Shown: positions 31,047-39,845, numbered from the stretch's first letter. The stretch is 39,987 bases of DNA from an uncultured Lachnospiraceae bacterium (GCA_910585205.1 CAJUCC010000031.1:1-39987); one strand, 5' to 3'. Translations and numbers: made by a program. Notes: generated by a model not told the origin, from the letters alone.

Positions 31047-33173
31047 CTAATAGATCGTCTCAATGCGGCTGCCTTCGTAAAAAAACGTCAAAATCTCTTC
31101 TTCCGTCAGCCCGGCCTGCGCCATATTCCTGGCGCCGTTCTGACTCATACCGATGCCATGACCGTATCCGCCGCCGACTACGGTATATCCTATCACATTC
31201 CCGTCTTCTTTTCCAGTTGTCACCATAAAAAATGCACTTGGCAGCAGCGTTTTGGACGCCACCTCCGTTCCGTCCCTGCGCACAATCGAATAACTGCCGT
31301 TATTTAAAATGTAACGGATATTATATTCCGTTCTGACCGCGTAAGTCCCTTCGCTTCCCACAATCACCAGTTCCGCCGCATTTCCTCCCGCATTGCGCTC
31401 CGTTATGCTGATTTCCTGCAGTGTGCCGATCGTCCCCGGCTGCCTGCTTTCCCAGGTATCGTCTTCTCCTTTTGTCAGTATAAAACCGGGCGCCGCCGTA
31501 TACCGCTGCGCAAGACGCTGTTCCATTTCCTCCACATCCACCTGCGCCACTTCATAACGCCACCGATACCATGCCTCCTGACATTCGTATGCCTGCGGCT
31601 GTTCCGCCGAGATAAACTGCGCAAAAACGGCTTCCTCCCGCAGCGTTTCCGGTGTATACGGCTGCCCGTTCCCCGCGTCTTCCGTCTCCGGATTATCCGC
31701 TCCCGTCTCTGTGCTCTCCGCATCCCCCATTCCCATATCTCCCGCAGCGATCGCTCTGGCCTGCAGATACGGCGGGCTCTGCGCATCCATGCCGTTCCAT
31801 GCCCTTGTATCCGTTCCATAGCCGCAGGACGTGGAATAATAATACGTGTCGATCGGCTCTTCCCCGTAAAACAGCAGCCGGCCTTTTGTCGCCTTAACCG
31901 CGGCCGTCGTCTCTGCCTTTTCCTCCGTATTGCCATACACCTGAAATGCCGTGCTGTCGTCCACATGCGCGCCCAGCTCGGGAAAGCCGGCGCTTTTCAT
32001 ATTCCGGTACGCATATGTCCTGGCACAGACGGCCTGAGCCTTCAGGCTCTCCGCCGGATAGGAGGCCGGCATTTCACTCGGAACGACCCCATAGAGATAT
32101 TCCTCCAGCAACAGCTCGTTGACCACCGCCAGCCCGTCCGCCGTCTTTACAATTTCCAGACTGCCCCGGTAATCCGTCCGCTCCCGCGCCCGTTCGATCG
32201 ACGACAGAATAATCCGCCCCGTATTGGCAGCCAGTGTCAGAAACACACGGTCGCTGTCCGCAAAATACGCGCTGTCCGCCGTCACCGTAACCGTTTCGCC
32301 CGCGGCATGCGTCTCGGTTTCCGTCCCGTATCCCAGCGTATACGCACAGTCTGCCGTCACCGTTACGTCATTATGATAACGGCCGTTATAATTTCCCGCC
32401 TGCAGCAGCACACGGATGGTTTCCATCTGTTCCTCGGAACTGATAAGGCAGGCGCATACGCTGCCGTCTTCCAGCACAAAATCCGTATTCGCATACCCGA
32501 CCGGCAGATCCGCAAGCGAACATTCTTCCAGTTTTCCATACAGCCGATATACCCGCACATCCTCCGATAACGCCAGACTTTCCTCCGGAAGCCGTATCGC
32601 ATCCGCCGTCACACCGAGCAGTTTCCCCGTTACCTTTTCCTTTTTAAAACGGCACGCCCGGACTTCTCCGTCCTGCAGCACAAGATCCGCCACCTGCTCC
32701 CGATTGTCACGGCCGGCTTCATACGGCACGGAGAACAATGTTCCGGACAGAAAACATAACATCTGTTTTTCTTCAATCTCGCTGACCCATACATTCGCCA
32801 GCATGGTTTCTTCCTGCTCTGCCGCTTCCACCACATCCAGTATAATCCCGTCCCGGATATAGGCCGTCACCTGTCGGTAAAGGCAGCTCTCCGCCTCCGC
32901 CGTCTCATATGTAAAAAGGCCGTCGGTCGTCAGCATCCGTTTCGTCTGTCCTTCGGCTTCCTCCTCCGTTTCCTCCCGTATCATCTCCCCGTACGCCAGC
33001 AGCGTTGTCTCGAGTTTCACAACACGTTCATCCGCCTCGTATTGTCTGATTCGTGCCTCCTTCTCATAGTCCGTGCCCCGTTCCTGCTCCCGCCTTCCCG
33101 CGAGAAAGCAAAAGAATAACAGACCGGCTATAATCAGACACGCTTTCAACCACATACGCATCTTTTTTTCCAT
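31047..33173 (-). CDS. SpoIID/LytB-domain protein with long N-terminal extension
   Basis: A 708-residue membrane-anchored protein: a helix at about 11-27, a long extracytoplasmic region of some 300 residues without recognised motif, then a SpoIID domain. The domain shows LLEEYLYGVVPSEMPASYP with the Glu that is catalytic in SpoIID lytic transglycosylases, LKAQAVCARTYAYRNM, YYSTSCGYGTDTRAWNG and the ending GYGHGIGMSQNGARNMAQAG. SpoIID cuts peptidoglycan strands lacking stem peptides. Between these blocks sits an acidic insertion (about AESTETGADNPETEDAG). True SpoIID is about 330 residues, so this is a larger SpoIID-like protein, perhaps vegetative. GGAGGAACT precedes the ATG, and a hairpin-T-run element lies directly before that site. 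Confidence 0.88.
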   Translation of the reverse strand: MEKKMRMWLKACLIIAGLLFFCFLAGRREQERGTDYEKEARIRQYEADERVVKLETTLLAYGEMIREETEEEAEGQTKRMLTTDGLFTYETAEAESCLYRQVTAYIRDGIILDVVEAAEQEETMLANVWVSEIEEKQMLCFLSGTLFSVPYEAGRDNREQVADLVLQDGEVRACRFKKEKVTGKLLGVTADAIRLPEESLALSEDVRVYRLYGKLEECSLADLPVGYANTDFVLEDGSVCACLISSEEQMETIRVLLQAGNYNGRYHNDVTVTADCAYTLGYGTETETHAAGETVTVTADSAYFADSDRVFLTLAANTGRIILSSIERARERTDYRGSLEIVKTADGLAVVNELLLEEYLYGVVPSEMPASYPAESLKAQAVCARTYAYRNMKSAGFPELGAHVDDSTAFQVYGNTEEKAETTAAVKATKGRLLFYGEEPIDTYYYSTSCGYGTDTRAWNGMDAQSPPYLQARAIAAGDMGMGDAESTETGADNPETEDAGNGQPYTPETLREEAVFAQFISAEQPQAYECQEAWYRWRYEVAQVDVEEMEQRLAQRYTAAPGFILTKGEDDTWESRQPGTIGTLQEISITERNAGGNAAELVIVGSEGTYAVRTEYNIRYILNNGSYSIVRRDGTEVASKTLLPSAFFMVTTGKEDGNVIGYTVVGGGYGHGIGMSQNGARNMAQAGLTEEEILTFFYEGSRIETIY

Positions 33174-33184
33174 AGTTCCTCCCG

Positions 33185-33206
33185 AAAAACATCCTGCCTG
33201 CAGGAT
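33185..33206 (-). terminator. Terminator-like hairpin just before the spoIID-like ribosome binding site
   Basis: On the minus strand ATCCTGC (33200-33206) pairs with GCAGGAT (33191-33197) around two bases, followed by GTTTTT, and only a few bases later by GGGAGG. A competing pairing exists upstream: CTGCGGCGG (33247-33255) can pair with CCGCCGCAG (33214-33222). This is the layout of a transcription attenuator. Confidence 0.5.
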
Positions 33207-33224
33207 TCTCCGCCTGCGGCGGGC
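33203..33224 (-). repeat. Second copy of the 22-bp element found at 1362-1383
   Basis: Identical over 22 bp to 1362-1383 in the opposite orientation. The following hairpin differs in one base pair in each arm (CGC/GCG there, TGC/GCA here), so pairing is preserved. This copy is in the leader of the SpoIID-domain gene. Confidence 0.85.
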
Positions 33225-33307
33225 CGCTTCGGCGGCAAGTTCCTGTCCGCCGCAGTGCGATAATTGTCTTCATCATACGGGAAATCCCAAAGAATTTTCC
33301 ATATGAT

Positions 33308-33529
33308 GAAAAAAGGCAGCTGCCTTTGGCAACTGCCTTTTATCTTCCGTATCCCCAAAATGTGGTTCCTGTCTTTTGACTCCTAGCTTTCGCCAGGTGG
33401 GTGACCGCAGCACGGATGCCTGTCTTCCTCTGCGCAATGAAGGCCTGACATTAGTCCGGCGATATAGGAATCCCGTTTAAAGTAAATGTAGGTTCAAAAA
33501 TAACAGGAATTTGATCCACACCTGAGGTT
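33308..33529 (-). ncRNA. ssrS: Free-standing structured RNA, probable 6S RNA
   Basis: A gene-free stretch with its own strong promoter and terminator, giving a transcript of about 220 bases. The two ends pair over a long interrupted stem: CCTCA with TGGGG, TGTGG with CCACA, and TTCCTGT with ACAGGAA; inside, CCTA pairs with TAGG and TGTC with GACA, leaving large bulges. One long, mostly double-stranded rod with a central opening and independent transcription is the architecture of 6S RNA, which binds the housekeeping RNA polymerase by imitating an open promoter. The call is by architecture and general likeness; SRP RNA, tmRNA and RNase P motifs are not present. Confidence 0.65.
33309..33341 (-). 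terminator. Terminator of the 6S-like RNA
   Basis: On the minus strand AAAAGGCAGTTGCC pairs with GGCAGCTGCCTTTT (11 or more pairs, one G-T) around AAA, followed by further T residues. A textbook intrinsic terminator. Confidence 0.85.
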
Positions 33530-33535
33530 ACTAAC

Positions 33536-33564
33536 ATTATACCCAATCACCCTGAAAATTACAA
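33536..33564 (-). promoter_or_regulatory. Promoter of the 6S-like RNA
   Basis: On the minus strand TTGTAA (33559-33564), 17 bases, TATAAT (33536-33541). The -10 is perfect and the start is predicted near 33529. Confidence 0.8.
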
Positions 33565-33645
33565 TATGCAGATAAAAAAAATCAATGCGACAAACCGCAT
33601 CCGAGAACACCTGTTTTTCAGTTTCCCATATCCGGTATAAAGCAA
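33559..33645 (-). CDS. Possible 28-residue microprotein upstream of the 6S-like RNA
   Basis: A TTG start at 33643-33645 has an excellent GCAGGAGGAACA immediately before it and opens a 28-codon frame, MLYTGYGKLKNRCSRMRF followed by a hydrophobic end (VALIFFICIL). Its last codons TTG TAA are the -35 box of the 6S-like promoter. A hairpin (GGCG and CGCC around five bases) and a TATACT lie upstream. There is no homology argument, so this may be chance. The remaining gap up to 33728 shows nothing else. Confidence 0.22.
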   Translation of the reverse strand: MLYTGYGKLKNRCSRMRFVALIFFICIL

Positions 33646-33725
33646 TGTTCCTCCTGCGTTATCGGCGTTGACCGCCTTGCAGTATAATAAAGTGATACGG
33701 ACATCAGATCTCCTTCCCATTATGT

Positions 33726-33758
33726 AAAACAGGCAGGGAAACGAATCTCCCTGCCTGT
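33726..33758 (-). terminator. Terminator of pckA
   Basis: On the minus strand ACAGGCAGGGA (33748-33758) pairs with TCCCTGCCTGT (33729-33739) around eight bases and is followed by TTT. It lies about 20 bases past the pckA stop. Confidence 0.85.
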
Positions 33759-33780
33759 TCTTTCTTTCCGGTTTTGCTGA

Positions 33781-35487
33781 TTAGTTCAGAGCATCTACCA
33801 GTTTCTTAACTGCTTCCAGTGCTTCTTCCGGAAGTTTGTCATAGCCTTCCTTCTTTGTTGCGAAGCCTTCTACAGCGTCAACACGGTTCTGCATAGCGTT
33901 CTTCAGCGCTACCACATAATCCTTGTCGTTTAAGTCAGGCGTAAAGTCGCCAGTCTTGCCGGACCAGTCATTCATAATCTCGATGTCTTCGAAAGGACCC
34001 CATTTCTCGAAGTTAGCCTTTCCTTCCACGATTGTCTCCAGAATGCCGAGTGTATCAGCCGGTTTTACTTTCTTGCCCATGAAATCGCCTGTGTTTACGA
34101 TATAGCATGCAACGTTCTTCTCTTCTACCAGCTTCTTGAATTTGTCATAGTCATGTACAAGCGGATATGTTCTGAACGGGTTTGCATACGGTACGATACG
34201 AAGCGCGTTCATATCTGTGCCTGCCGCAACACGCTCTGCGGTGGAAGTCTTGGTAGCCAGCGTAGCGCCCATAACGGAAGCCAGCGCGGAACCTTTTAAT
34301 TTCAGTACCGGCGGAATTGTAGGATCTTTCATAATCCAGAAGATCGCATTTACCGGAGCGTCAATCTTGTCCACACGGTTCGGGGACCATAATTTGGACT
34401 TGATCGCACGGCCGTTGCCGTTTCTGATGTCTTCTGTTACAAGCTGCAGCTTGCCTTCCTCATCCAGTGTGCAAGAGCAGTTCTGTGCGGACAGAAGATA
34501 CGTATTGTCGGGACATCCTGTCGGATAATCCGCCGTCTTGTCAAAATAAGTAGGCTCAAGCGCTACAGAAGAACATGTATCGGTGTTGATAATAAACGCA
34601 TCGTCATGCAGTACGGTAATCGGATATTTGCCGCCGTGTTTTGCATGGGTCAGCGTGGATTTTCCGGAACCTGACAGACCATATACGGAAGCAACGAACT
34701 TGGAGCCGTCAGCAAGTGTATACTCTTTCTGTCCGCCGTGGCAGGAAGCATAACCGTTTCTGTTTGCAAGCGCCCATGCCATGGTCAGTGTACCCTTCTT
34801 ATGCTCACCGAAATATCTCATACCAAGAATCGCAGCGCAGTTCTGGTTTGTATCGAAATAGCACAGTGTCAGCGGATCGCTCAGACAGCTGTAATCTACA
34901 TCCGGTGCGTCATGCGGCGCCCACTGCGGATCGGAGAAAATGTAGATGTCAGGCTCTTTTCCTTCGCCGATGGGTTTGGATTTCTTATACATCTTTACAT
35001 ATTCGTCGGACATATACTGGAAGTTCAGCATCCAGTTATACAGAATGTTCTCTTCTCCTTCCGGAATCAGCAGATGTGCCTTTGCCATAAACTCCGGATC
35101 AAGACCGATAAAGCATTCCGCGTGATAGAGCGTTTTCCAGCGTGTTTCATAAACCGCATCCATTACCACTTTATCCAGCTTTGCTTCGTCTACGCCAGGC
35201 TCGCCTTTGATACGGCGTGCTGCTGCGTAACGTCCCGTTACAGCGCCATCGTTAAATAAAAGTACCTTCGCATCTTTTTCCAGACCAAACTCTTCTCCGT
35301 GATATACGGGCATGTCCGTTACGACAGTTCCGGGAGAATTTTTCGCTAATTCATAAGCTTCTTTTAATGTGTTGACCTTTACCACGTTGTTTCCGTAAAA
35401 AGCTGCTTCGATGATGGAACGTGTTTTGGAAAAACCCGGTTTTCCGGCACCGATCTCGTTTAACGGATAATACGCTTTCGTTGACAT
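33781..35487 (-). CDS. pckA: Phosphoenolpyruvate carboxykinase (ATP)
   Basis: A 568-residue ATP-type PEP carboxykinase, interconverting oxaloacetate plus ATP and PEP plus CO2 plus ADP. The kinase P-loop is GLSGSGKST at 270-278; the substrate and metal regions include FGEHKKGTLTMAWALANR (226-243), ITVLHDDAFIINTDTCSS and RNGNGRAIKSKLW. In anaerobic gut bacteria it often runs in the carboxylating direction to make ATP on the way to succinate or amino acids. Length is slightly over the E. coli 540. Codon use looks more A/T-ending than in neighbours, as expected of a highly expressed gene. It is monocistronic, with a strong promoter, an 85-base leader, AAGGAGGACGTAAT before ATG, and a clear terminator. 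Confidence 0.97.
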   Translation of the reverse strand: MSTKAYYPLNEIGAGKPGFSKTRSIIEAAFYGNNVVKVNTLKEAYELAKNSPGTVVTDMPVYHGEEFGLEKDAKVLLFNDGAVTGRYAAARRIKGEPGVDEAKLDKVVMDAVYETRWKTLYHAECFIGLDPEFMAKAHLLIPEGEENILYNWMLNFQYMSDEYVKMYKKSKPIGEGKEPDIYIFSDPQWAPHDAPDVDYSCLSDPLTLCYFDTNQNCAAILGMRYFGEHKKGTLTMAWALANRNGYASCHGGQKEYTLADGSKFVASVYGLSGSGKSTLTHAKHGGKYPITVLHDDAFIINTDTCSSVALEPTYFDKTADYPTGCPDNTYLLSAQNCSCTLDEEGKLQLVTEDIRNGNGRAIKSKLWSPNRVDKIDAPVNAIFWIMKDPTIPPVLKLKGSALASVMGATLATKTSTAERVAAGTDMNALRIVPYANPFRTYPLVHDYDKFKKLVEEKNVACYIVNTGDFMGKKVKPADTLGILETIVEGKANFEKWGPFEDIEIMNDWSGKTGDFTPDLNDKDYVVALKNAMQNRVDAVEGFATKKEGYDKLPEEALEAVKKLVDALN

Positions 35488-35580
35488 ATTACGTCCTCCT
35501 TATATAATTAATGTATATTTCATATCATGTCCGCAGATTCCGCAAATCCGGGACAGATACCTTCAGGTTCTATCTTGGAT

Positions 35581-35609
35581 ATTATCTCAAAAGCCCGGAG
35601 AAAAGTCAA
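35581..35609 (-). promoter_or_regulatory. Strong promoter of pckA
   Basis: On the minus strand TTGACT (35604-35609), 17 bases, GATAAT (35581-35586): 5/6 matches in both boxes at ideal spacing. The leader of about 85 bases contains TGTCC and GGACA as possible hairpin arms. Confidence 0.8.
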
Positions 35610-35663
35610 TAATCAATTCGGGAAAATGCTGACGGCGGGGACGGACACTCCCGGCATAACCTG

Positions 35664-37481
35664 TCACACTTCCGCGGTGGCCTCCGCCAGCCATGTCTTC
35701 TCTTCCCCGGTCAGATATGGCGAAATCTTTTCATAAACCGCCCGATGGTACCGGTTCAGCGCTTCCCGCTCCCGCGGCGGCATCTGCTCCGGCAGTATCG
35801 CATCCAGGTCGATGGGAACGAATGTCAGATGTTCGAAATGCATAAACTGGCCGTCCTCGCACTTGAGCCCCTTTTTCACTTCCAGTACATTCTCCGTGCG
35901 GATGCCGTACCGGCCGTCCAGATAGACACCGGGTTCGTCCGTTACGATCATCCCCTCTTCCAGAACGGCTTCCCGCGCACCGTCCCGATACCGCCAGCGG
36001 ATGCTCTGCGGCCCTTCATGCACGTTCAGCATATAGCCCACACCGTGTCCCGTTCCGCATTTATAGTCTATATTTCTGTCCCACAAGGGCCCTCTGGCCA
36101 GAATATCCAGATTCCGGCCCGTACAGCCATACGGAAATCTGGCGTCAGCCAGCCGGAGCATGCCGACCGCAACCGCCGTAAAGTGTTCCTTCATGCCCTG
36201 TGAAACCGCGCCGAGCGCGATCGTTCGCGTAACGTCGGTCGTGCCGCCCAGATATTGGCCGCCGGAATCCACAAGGAGCATCCCGTCCGCCTCCAGCGCA
36301 CTGCAGGCATCTTCCCGGGCCTCATAGTGCATCATGGCCGCATTTTCCATATAGGCGCTGATCGTCGGAAACGAAACATTCAGAAATTCGGGAATCTCCC
36401 GGCGCAGCCCGTCCAGATAAGCGCCGGCGCTGTACTCTGTCAGCGTCTCTTCCTTTACCGCCCGTTTGACCCAGTAAATGAATTTTGTCACGGCAACGCT
36501 GTCTTTCAGATAAATGCTGCGAATATAGGAAAGCTCCGTCTCGTTTTTCACCGCTTTCAGCAGTTCCGTGGGATTGGCCGCCTCCCTGCAGTTTCCGTAG
36601 TCCCGGAAAATCCGGAACATCGCATAGTTTACCTGCTCACAATCATACAAAACCGCGGCGCCCCGGCGCTGCCCGCCCAGAAAATATTCCCGCAGAAAGG
36701 GGCCGGCGCTGAAATAATCCCGGATGCCGACACCGGCACGCTGCATGCCGTCCAGCGTTTCCCGCTGCAGCGCTCCCGCCTGCAGAAAGACGCAGGCATC
36801 CGTCTCCGTAATAAACCCATACGACATCAGAACCGGATTGTAGCGCACGTCATTGCCCCGCAGGTTAAAAAGCCACATCAGATCATCCAGACGGCTCAGA
36901 AAGAAAGCGCCCGCCTTCTCCTCTCTCATCTTCTTTCGAACTTCGGCCAGCTTTTCCGCCGTGCTTTTCCCGCAGTATGTCTCCGGCACGGTTTCCGCCC
37001 TGCTGCAGGGGAATGCGGGCCGATCCGGCCATATGGCATCCACAAGATCCCGCTCATAAGCGATGCGGATTTTTTTCTCCGCAAGCGCCGCTTCCAGCCG
37101 TTTTCCGAACGCCGCCGTCACCACCCTGCCGTCAAATCCCAGCGTCTGTCCCTCCCACATATTCCGTTTCAGAAATGTACAGATGTCCGGCACGCCTTCC
37201 TCCTGCATCCGGAACAGGCGGATTCCCGTATCCGCCAGCTCCCGCTCCGCCTGCAGGAAATAGCGTCCGTCCGTCCAAAGTCCGGCTTCCTCCGCGGAGA
37301 TCACCAGTGTACCGTTCGATCCCGTAAAGCCGGAGAGATATTCCCGCGCCTTAAAATAATCGCTGACATATTCAGAATTGTGAAAATCAGCCGTCGGCAC
37401 CAGATAATAGTCCAGTCCCGATTCCCGCATGGCAGTCCGCATCATCCGCAGCCGCTGCCTGATTACTTTTTTGTCTGTCAT
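35664..37481 (-). CDS. Aminopeptidase P family protein (Xaa-Pro aminopeptidase, long form)
   Basis: A 605-residue M24 metallopeptidase removing N-terminal residues before proline. It has the three-domain layout of the long (eukaryote-like) aminopeptidase P: two creatinase-like N-terminal domains (LVPTADFHNSEYVSDYFKA at the start, GFTGSNGTL) and a C-terminal pita-bread domain. Metal ligands are visible in LLVDSGGQYLGGTTDVTRT (two Asp), GTGHGVGYMLNVHEGP (His), TDEPGVYLDG (Glu) and IRTENVLEV (Glu). The start is the ATG at 37479-37481, preceded by AAAAGGGGCCCATAT; the frame's earlier TTG at 37520 would overlap deoC. It follows deoC by 35 bases and is the second gene of that unit. Confidence 0.92.
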   Translation of the reverse strand: MTDKKVIRQRLRMMRTAMRESGLDYYLVPTADFHNSEYVSDYFKAREYLSGFTGSNGTLVISAEEAGLWTDGRYFLQAERELADTGIRLFRMQEEGVPDICTFLKRNMWEGQTLGFDGRVVTAAFGKRLEAALAEKKIRIAYERDLVDAIWPDRPAFPCSRAETVPETYCGKSTAEKLAEVRKKMREEKAGAFFLSRLDDLMWLFNLRGNDVRYNPVLMSYGFITETDACVFLQAGALQRETLDGMQRAGVGIRDYFSAGPFLREYFLGGQRRGAAVLYDCEQVNYAMFRIFRDYGNCREAANPTELLKAVKNETELSYIRSIYLKDSVAVTKFIYWVKRAVKEETLTEYSAGAYLDGLRREIPEFLNVSFPTISAYMENAAMMHYEAREDACSALEADGMLLVDSGGQYLGGTTDVTRTIALGAVSQGMKEHFTAVAVGMLRLADARFPYGCTGRNLDILARGPLWDRNIDYKCGTGHGVGYMLNVHEGPQSIRWRYRDGAREAVLEEGMIVTDEPGVYLDGRYGIRTENVLEVKKGLKCEDGQFMHFEHLTFVPIDLDAILPEQMPPREREALNRYHRAVYEKISPYLTGEEKTWLAEATAEV

Positions 37482-37516
37482 ATATGGGCCCCTTTTCTTT
37501 TCCCGTCCACGTCCGC

Positions 37517-38182
37517 TCAATATCCCTGCGCTTCGCCGCCGTTCAGAATACCGACTGCGGAAGATGTCCCGATTCTGTCACATCCGTTTGCCAGAAACGC
37601 CTCCATATCCTCCTTTGTCTTAACACCGCCGGCCGCTTTGATCCTGACATTCGGCCCGATATGCTTGCGGAATAACAGCACGTCCTCCATCGTTGCACCG
37701 CCCGTGCCAAAACCGGTCGATGTTTTGATATAATCCGCGCCCGCCTTTGTCACGGCTTCGCACATGGCAATTTTTTCTTCCTCCGTCAGAAAACAGGTTT
37801 CCACGATGACTTTCAGAATATGACTGCCGCATGCCTCTTTCAGCGTCCGAATCTCTGCTTCCACTTTGTCGTACAGATGATTTTTCACATCGCTGATATT
37901 GACTACCATATCGATCTCATTGGCGCCGTCCGCCAGCGCCTCCCGGATCTCCGCCTTCTTTGCCTCCGTTACACTGTAACCCAGCGGAAATCCCACTACG
38001 GTACAAATATTGATCTGTTCCCCGTATTTTTCCGCTATCCTCTTAATATAAGCCGGCGGTACGCATACGGAAGCCGTCTGATAGCGGATCGCCTCCCAGC
38101 ATAATTTCTCGATGTCCTCCCATGTCGCAAAGGGCTTTAACTGTGTGTGATCGACATGACGCAACATTTCTTCGTTTGTCAT
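37517..38182 (-). CDS. deoC: Deoxyribose-phosphate aldolase
   Basis: A 221-residue class I aldolase splitting 2-deoxyribose-5-phosphate into glyceraldehyde-3-phosphate and acetaldehyde. The Schiff-base Lys153 lies in DYIKTSTGFGTGGAT; Asp91 (NEIDMVVNI) and the Lys in RIKAAGGVKT complete the site. Length is the bacterial norm. It uses deoxyribose-phosphate from the phosphorylase activity encoded elsewhere in the window. AAGGAGGAGAGCGT precedes the ATG, and a promoter lies about 50 bases upstream. Confidence 0.96.
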   Translation of the reverse strand: MTNEEMLRHVDHTQLKPFATWEDIEKLCWEAIRYQTASVCVPPAYIKRIAEKYGEQINICTVVGFPLGYSVTEAKKAEIREALADGANEIDMVVNISDVKNHLYDKVEAEIRTLKEACGSHILKVIVETCFLTEEEKIAMCEAVTKAGADYIKTSTGFGTGGATMEDVLLFRKHIGPNVRIKAAGGVKTKEDMEAFLANGCDRIGTSSAVGILNGGEAQGY

Positions 38183-38231
38183 ACGCTCTCCTCCTTCTTC
38201 TCTGTCCTGTATTACCGTTTATTCTGTTACT

Positions 38232-38261
38232 ATTATAATATCCTTTTTCCTTTTTTTACAA
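38232..38261 (-). promoter_or_regulatory. Promoter of deoC
   Basis: On the minus strand TTGTAA (38256-38261), 18 bases of A-rich spacer, TATAAT (38232-38237). The start would lie about 45 bases before the deoC ATG. Confidence 0.65.
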
Positions 38262-38305
38262 GTCCATACCCGACTATTAATTTTTTCTAAATTTCCTTTT
38301 TTTTC

Positions 38306-38335
38306 TTGCGCCCTTTCCTGTACTTGTGATATTAT
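38306..38335 (+). promoter_or_regulatory. Possible promoter of citrate synthase
   Basis: TTGCGC (38306-38311), 18 bases, TATTAT (38330-38335). A palindrome, ATGCTA-TT-TAGCAT, follows at 38357-38370 in the leader and could be an operator. Both are moderate matches. Confidence 0.4.
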
Positions 38336-38449
38336 TAAACGTATTCACATCGTCTAATGCTATTTAGCATGCCTTGTATTCTTTTTTTCTATAGTCTGAT
38401 AAGGTATTCAATATGGCAGATTCCATTCAGAAAGGTGGCGAAAGATTTT

Positions 38450-39826
38450 ATGGACCACAATATCTATTCAACCATTACACCGGAGATTCTGGCGTTGGCC
38501 GAACTGAGCCGTGAAGCGGGAAATATCGACCCGGCGCTCTATACCAAATACAACGTCAACCGGGGCCTGCGCGACTTAAACGGAAAAGGCGTCCTGACCG
38601 GTCTGACCAATATTTCGGATGTCCGTGCCACAAAGACCGTGGACGGCAAAACCGTTCCTGCCCATGGTCATCTCTTTTATCGCGGATACCATATCCGGGA
38701 TCTGGTAACGGGATTTACGTCGGAAAAACGCTTTGGATACGAAGAAGTTACCTATCTGCTTCTTTTTAATAAACTTCCCAATCAAAAAGAACTGGAAGAC
38801 TTTACCAGAATGCTTTCCGATTACCGCTGCTCTCTGCCCACACATTTCGTCCGGGACATTATTATGAAGGCGCCCAGCCGGGATATGATGAATACGCTCG
38901 CCAGAAGTGTGCTGACGCTGTATTCCTATGATAATCTGGCAGACGACACTTCCATCCCCAATGTACTGCGGCAGTGCCTGGAACTCATCAGTCTGTTTCC
39001 GCTTCTGTCCATATATGGTTATCAGGCTTACAATCATTATCATAACGGTGACAGCCTGTATGTGCATCAGCCAAGTCCCGACCTCTCCACCGCAGAGAAT
39101 ATCCTGCATATTCTCCGGCCGGACAGTTCTTATACACCGCTGGAAGCAAACCTTCTGGACATTGCCCTCGTCATCCATATGGAACACGGCGGCGGCAATA
39201 ACTCCTCCTTTACGACCCATGTCGTTTCTTCCACAATGACGGATACATATTCTGTTATCGCGGCTGCGATCGGCTCTCTGAAGGGTCCCCGGCACGGCGG
39301 CGCCAATATCAAAGTCGTACAGATGTTTGATGATATGATGGAACAGTTATCCGACTGGACCGATGAAGAGGAAGTGGGCAATCACCTGCGCAAACTGCTG
39401 CACAAGGAAGCCTTTGACAGAGCCGGTCTGATCTACGGCGTCGGTCACGCAATTTATTCCAAATCCGACCCCAGAGCCGAGATTTTCCGCTCTTTCGTGG
39501 AAAAACTTTCCGAAGAAAAGGGACTGCACAAAGAATTCGCACTCTATTCTCTCGTGGAACGCCTTGCACCGGAAATCATTGCTCAGGAGCGGCAGATGTT
39601 CAAGGGCGTCAGCATCAATGTGGACTTTTATTCCGGTTTTGTATACAAGATGCTGAACCTTCCCATGGAATTGTATACACCGATCTTCGCCATTGCCCGG
39701 ATTGCCGGCTGGAGCGCGCACAGGCTGGAGGAATTGGCAACCAACGGAAAAATCATGCGGCCGGCCTATAAGACACTCTGCACGGATCAGGTATATGTCC
39801 CGATGAGCGAACGAAACGGAAAATAA
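38450..39826 (+). CDS. gltA: Citrate synthase
   Basis: A 458-residue citrate synthase from the ATG at 38450, preceded by AAAGGTGG eleven bases upstream; the frame's extension to 38357 covers the leader. It condenses acetyl-CoA with oxaloacetate. Catalytic residues are recognisable: His246 in MEHGGGNNSSFTTH, His333 in GVGHAIYSKSDPRAE and Asp392 in SINVDFYSGFVYKML, with GPRHGGAN (279-286) in between. The N-terminus is longer than in E. coli GltA, as in the clostridial type that supplies 2-oxoglutarate for glutamate in an incomplete TCA pathway. It stands alone on the plus strand, opposite to deoC, with a terminator downstream. Confidence 0.95.
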   Translation: MDHNIYSTITPEILALAELSREAGNIDPALYTKYNVNRGLRDLNGKGVLTGLTNISDVRATKTVDGKTVPAHGHLFYRGYHIRDLVTGFTSEKRFGYEEVTYLLLFNKLPNQKELEDFTRMLSDYRCSLPTHFVRDIIMKAPSRDMMNTLARSVLTLYSYDNLADDTSIPNVLRQCLELISLFPLLSIYGYQAYNHYHNGDSLYVHQPSPDLSTAENILHILRPDSSYTPLEANLLDIALVIHMEHGGGNNSSFTTHVVSSTMTDTYSVIAAAIGSLKGPRHGGANIKVVQMFDDMMEQLSDWTDEEEVGNHLRKLLHKEAFDRAGLIYGVGHAIYSKSDPRAEIFRSFVEKLSEEKGLHKEFALYSLVERLAPEIIAQERQMFKGVSINVDFYSGFVYKMLNLPMELYTPIFAIARIAGWSAHRLEELATNGKIMRPAYKTLCTDQVYVPMSERNGK

Positions 39827-39845
39827 TAAAAAAGAATCGCGAAAA

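Noticed and set aside
33308..33529. Signal recognition particle RNA or tmRNA
   Set aside because: No GGAA-tetraloop Alu-less SRP core, no tRNA-like ends with CCA, and no tag-peptide frame.
33660..33690. Plus-strand promoter (TTATCG-N18-TATAAT)
   Set aside because: It would only drive transcription into the pckA terminator from behind; no plus-strand gene follows and the -35 is weak.
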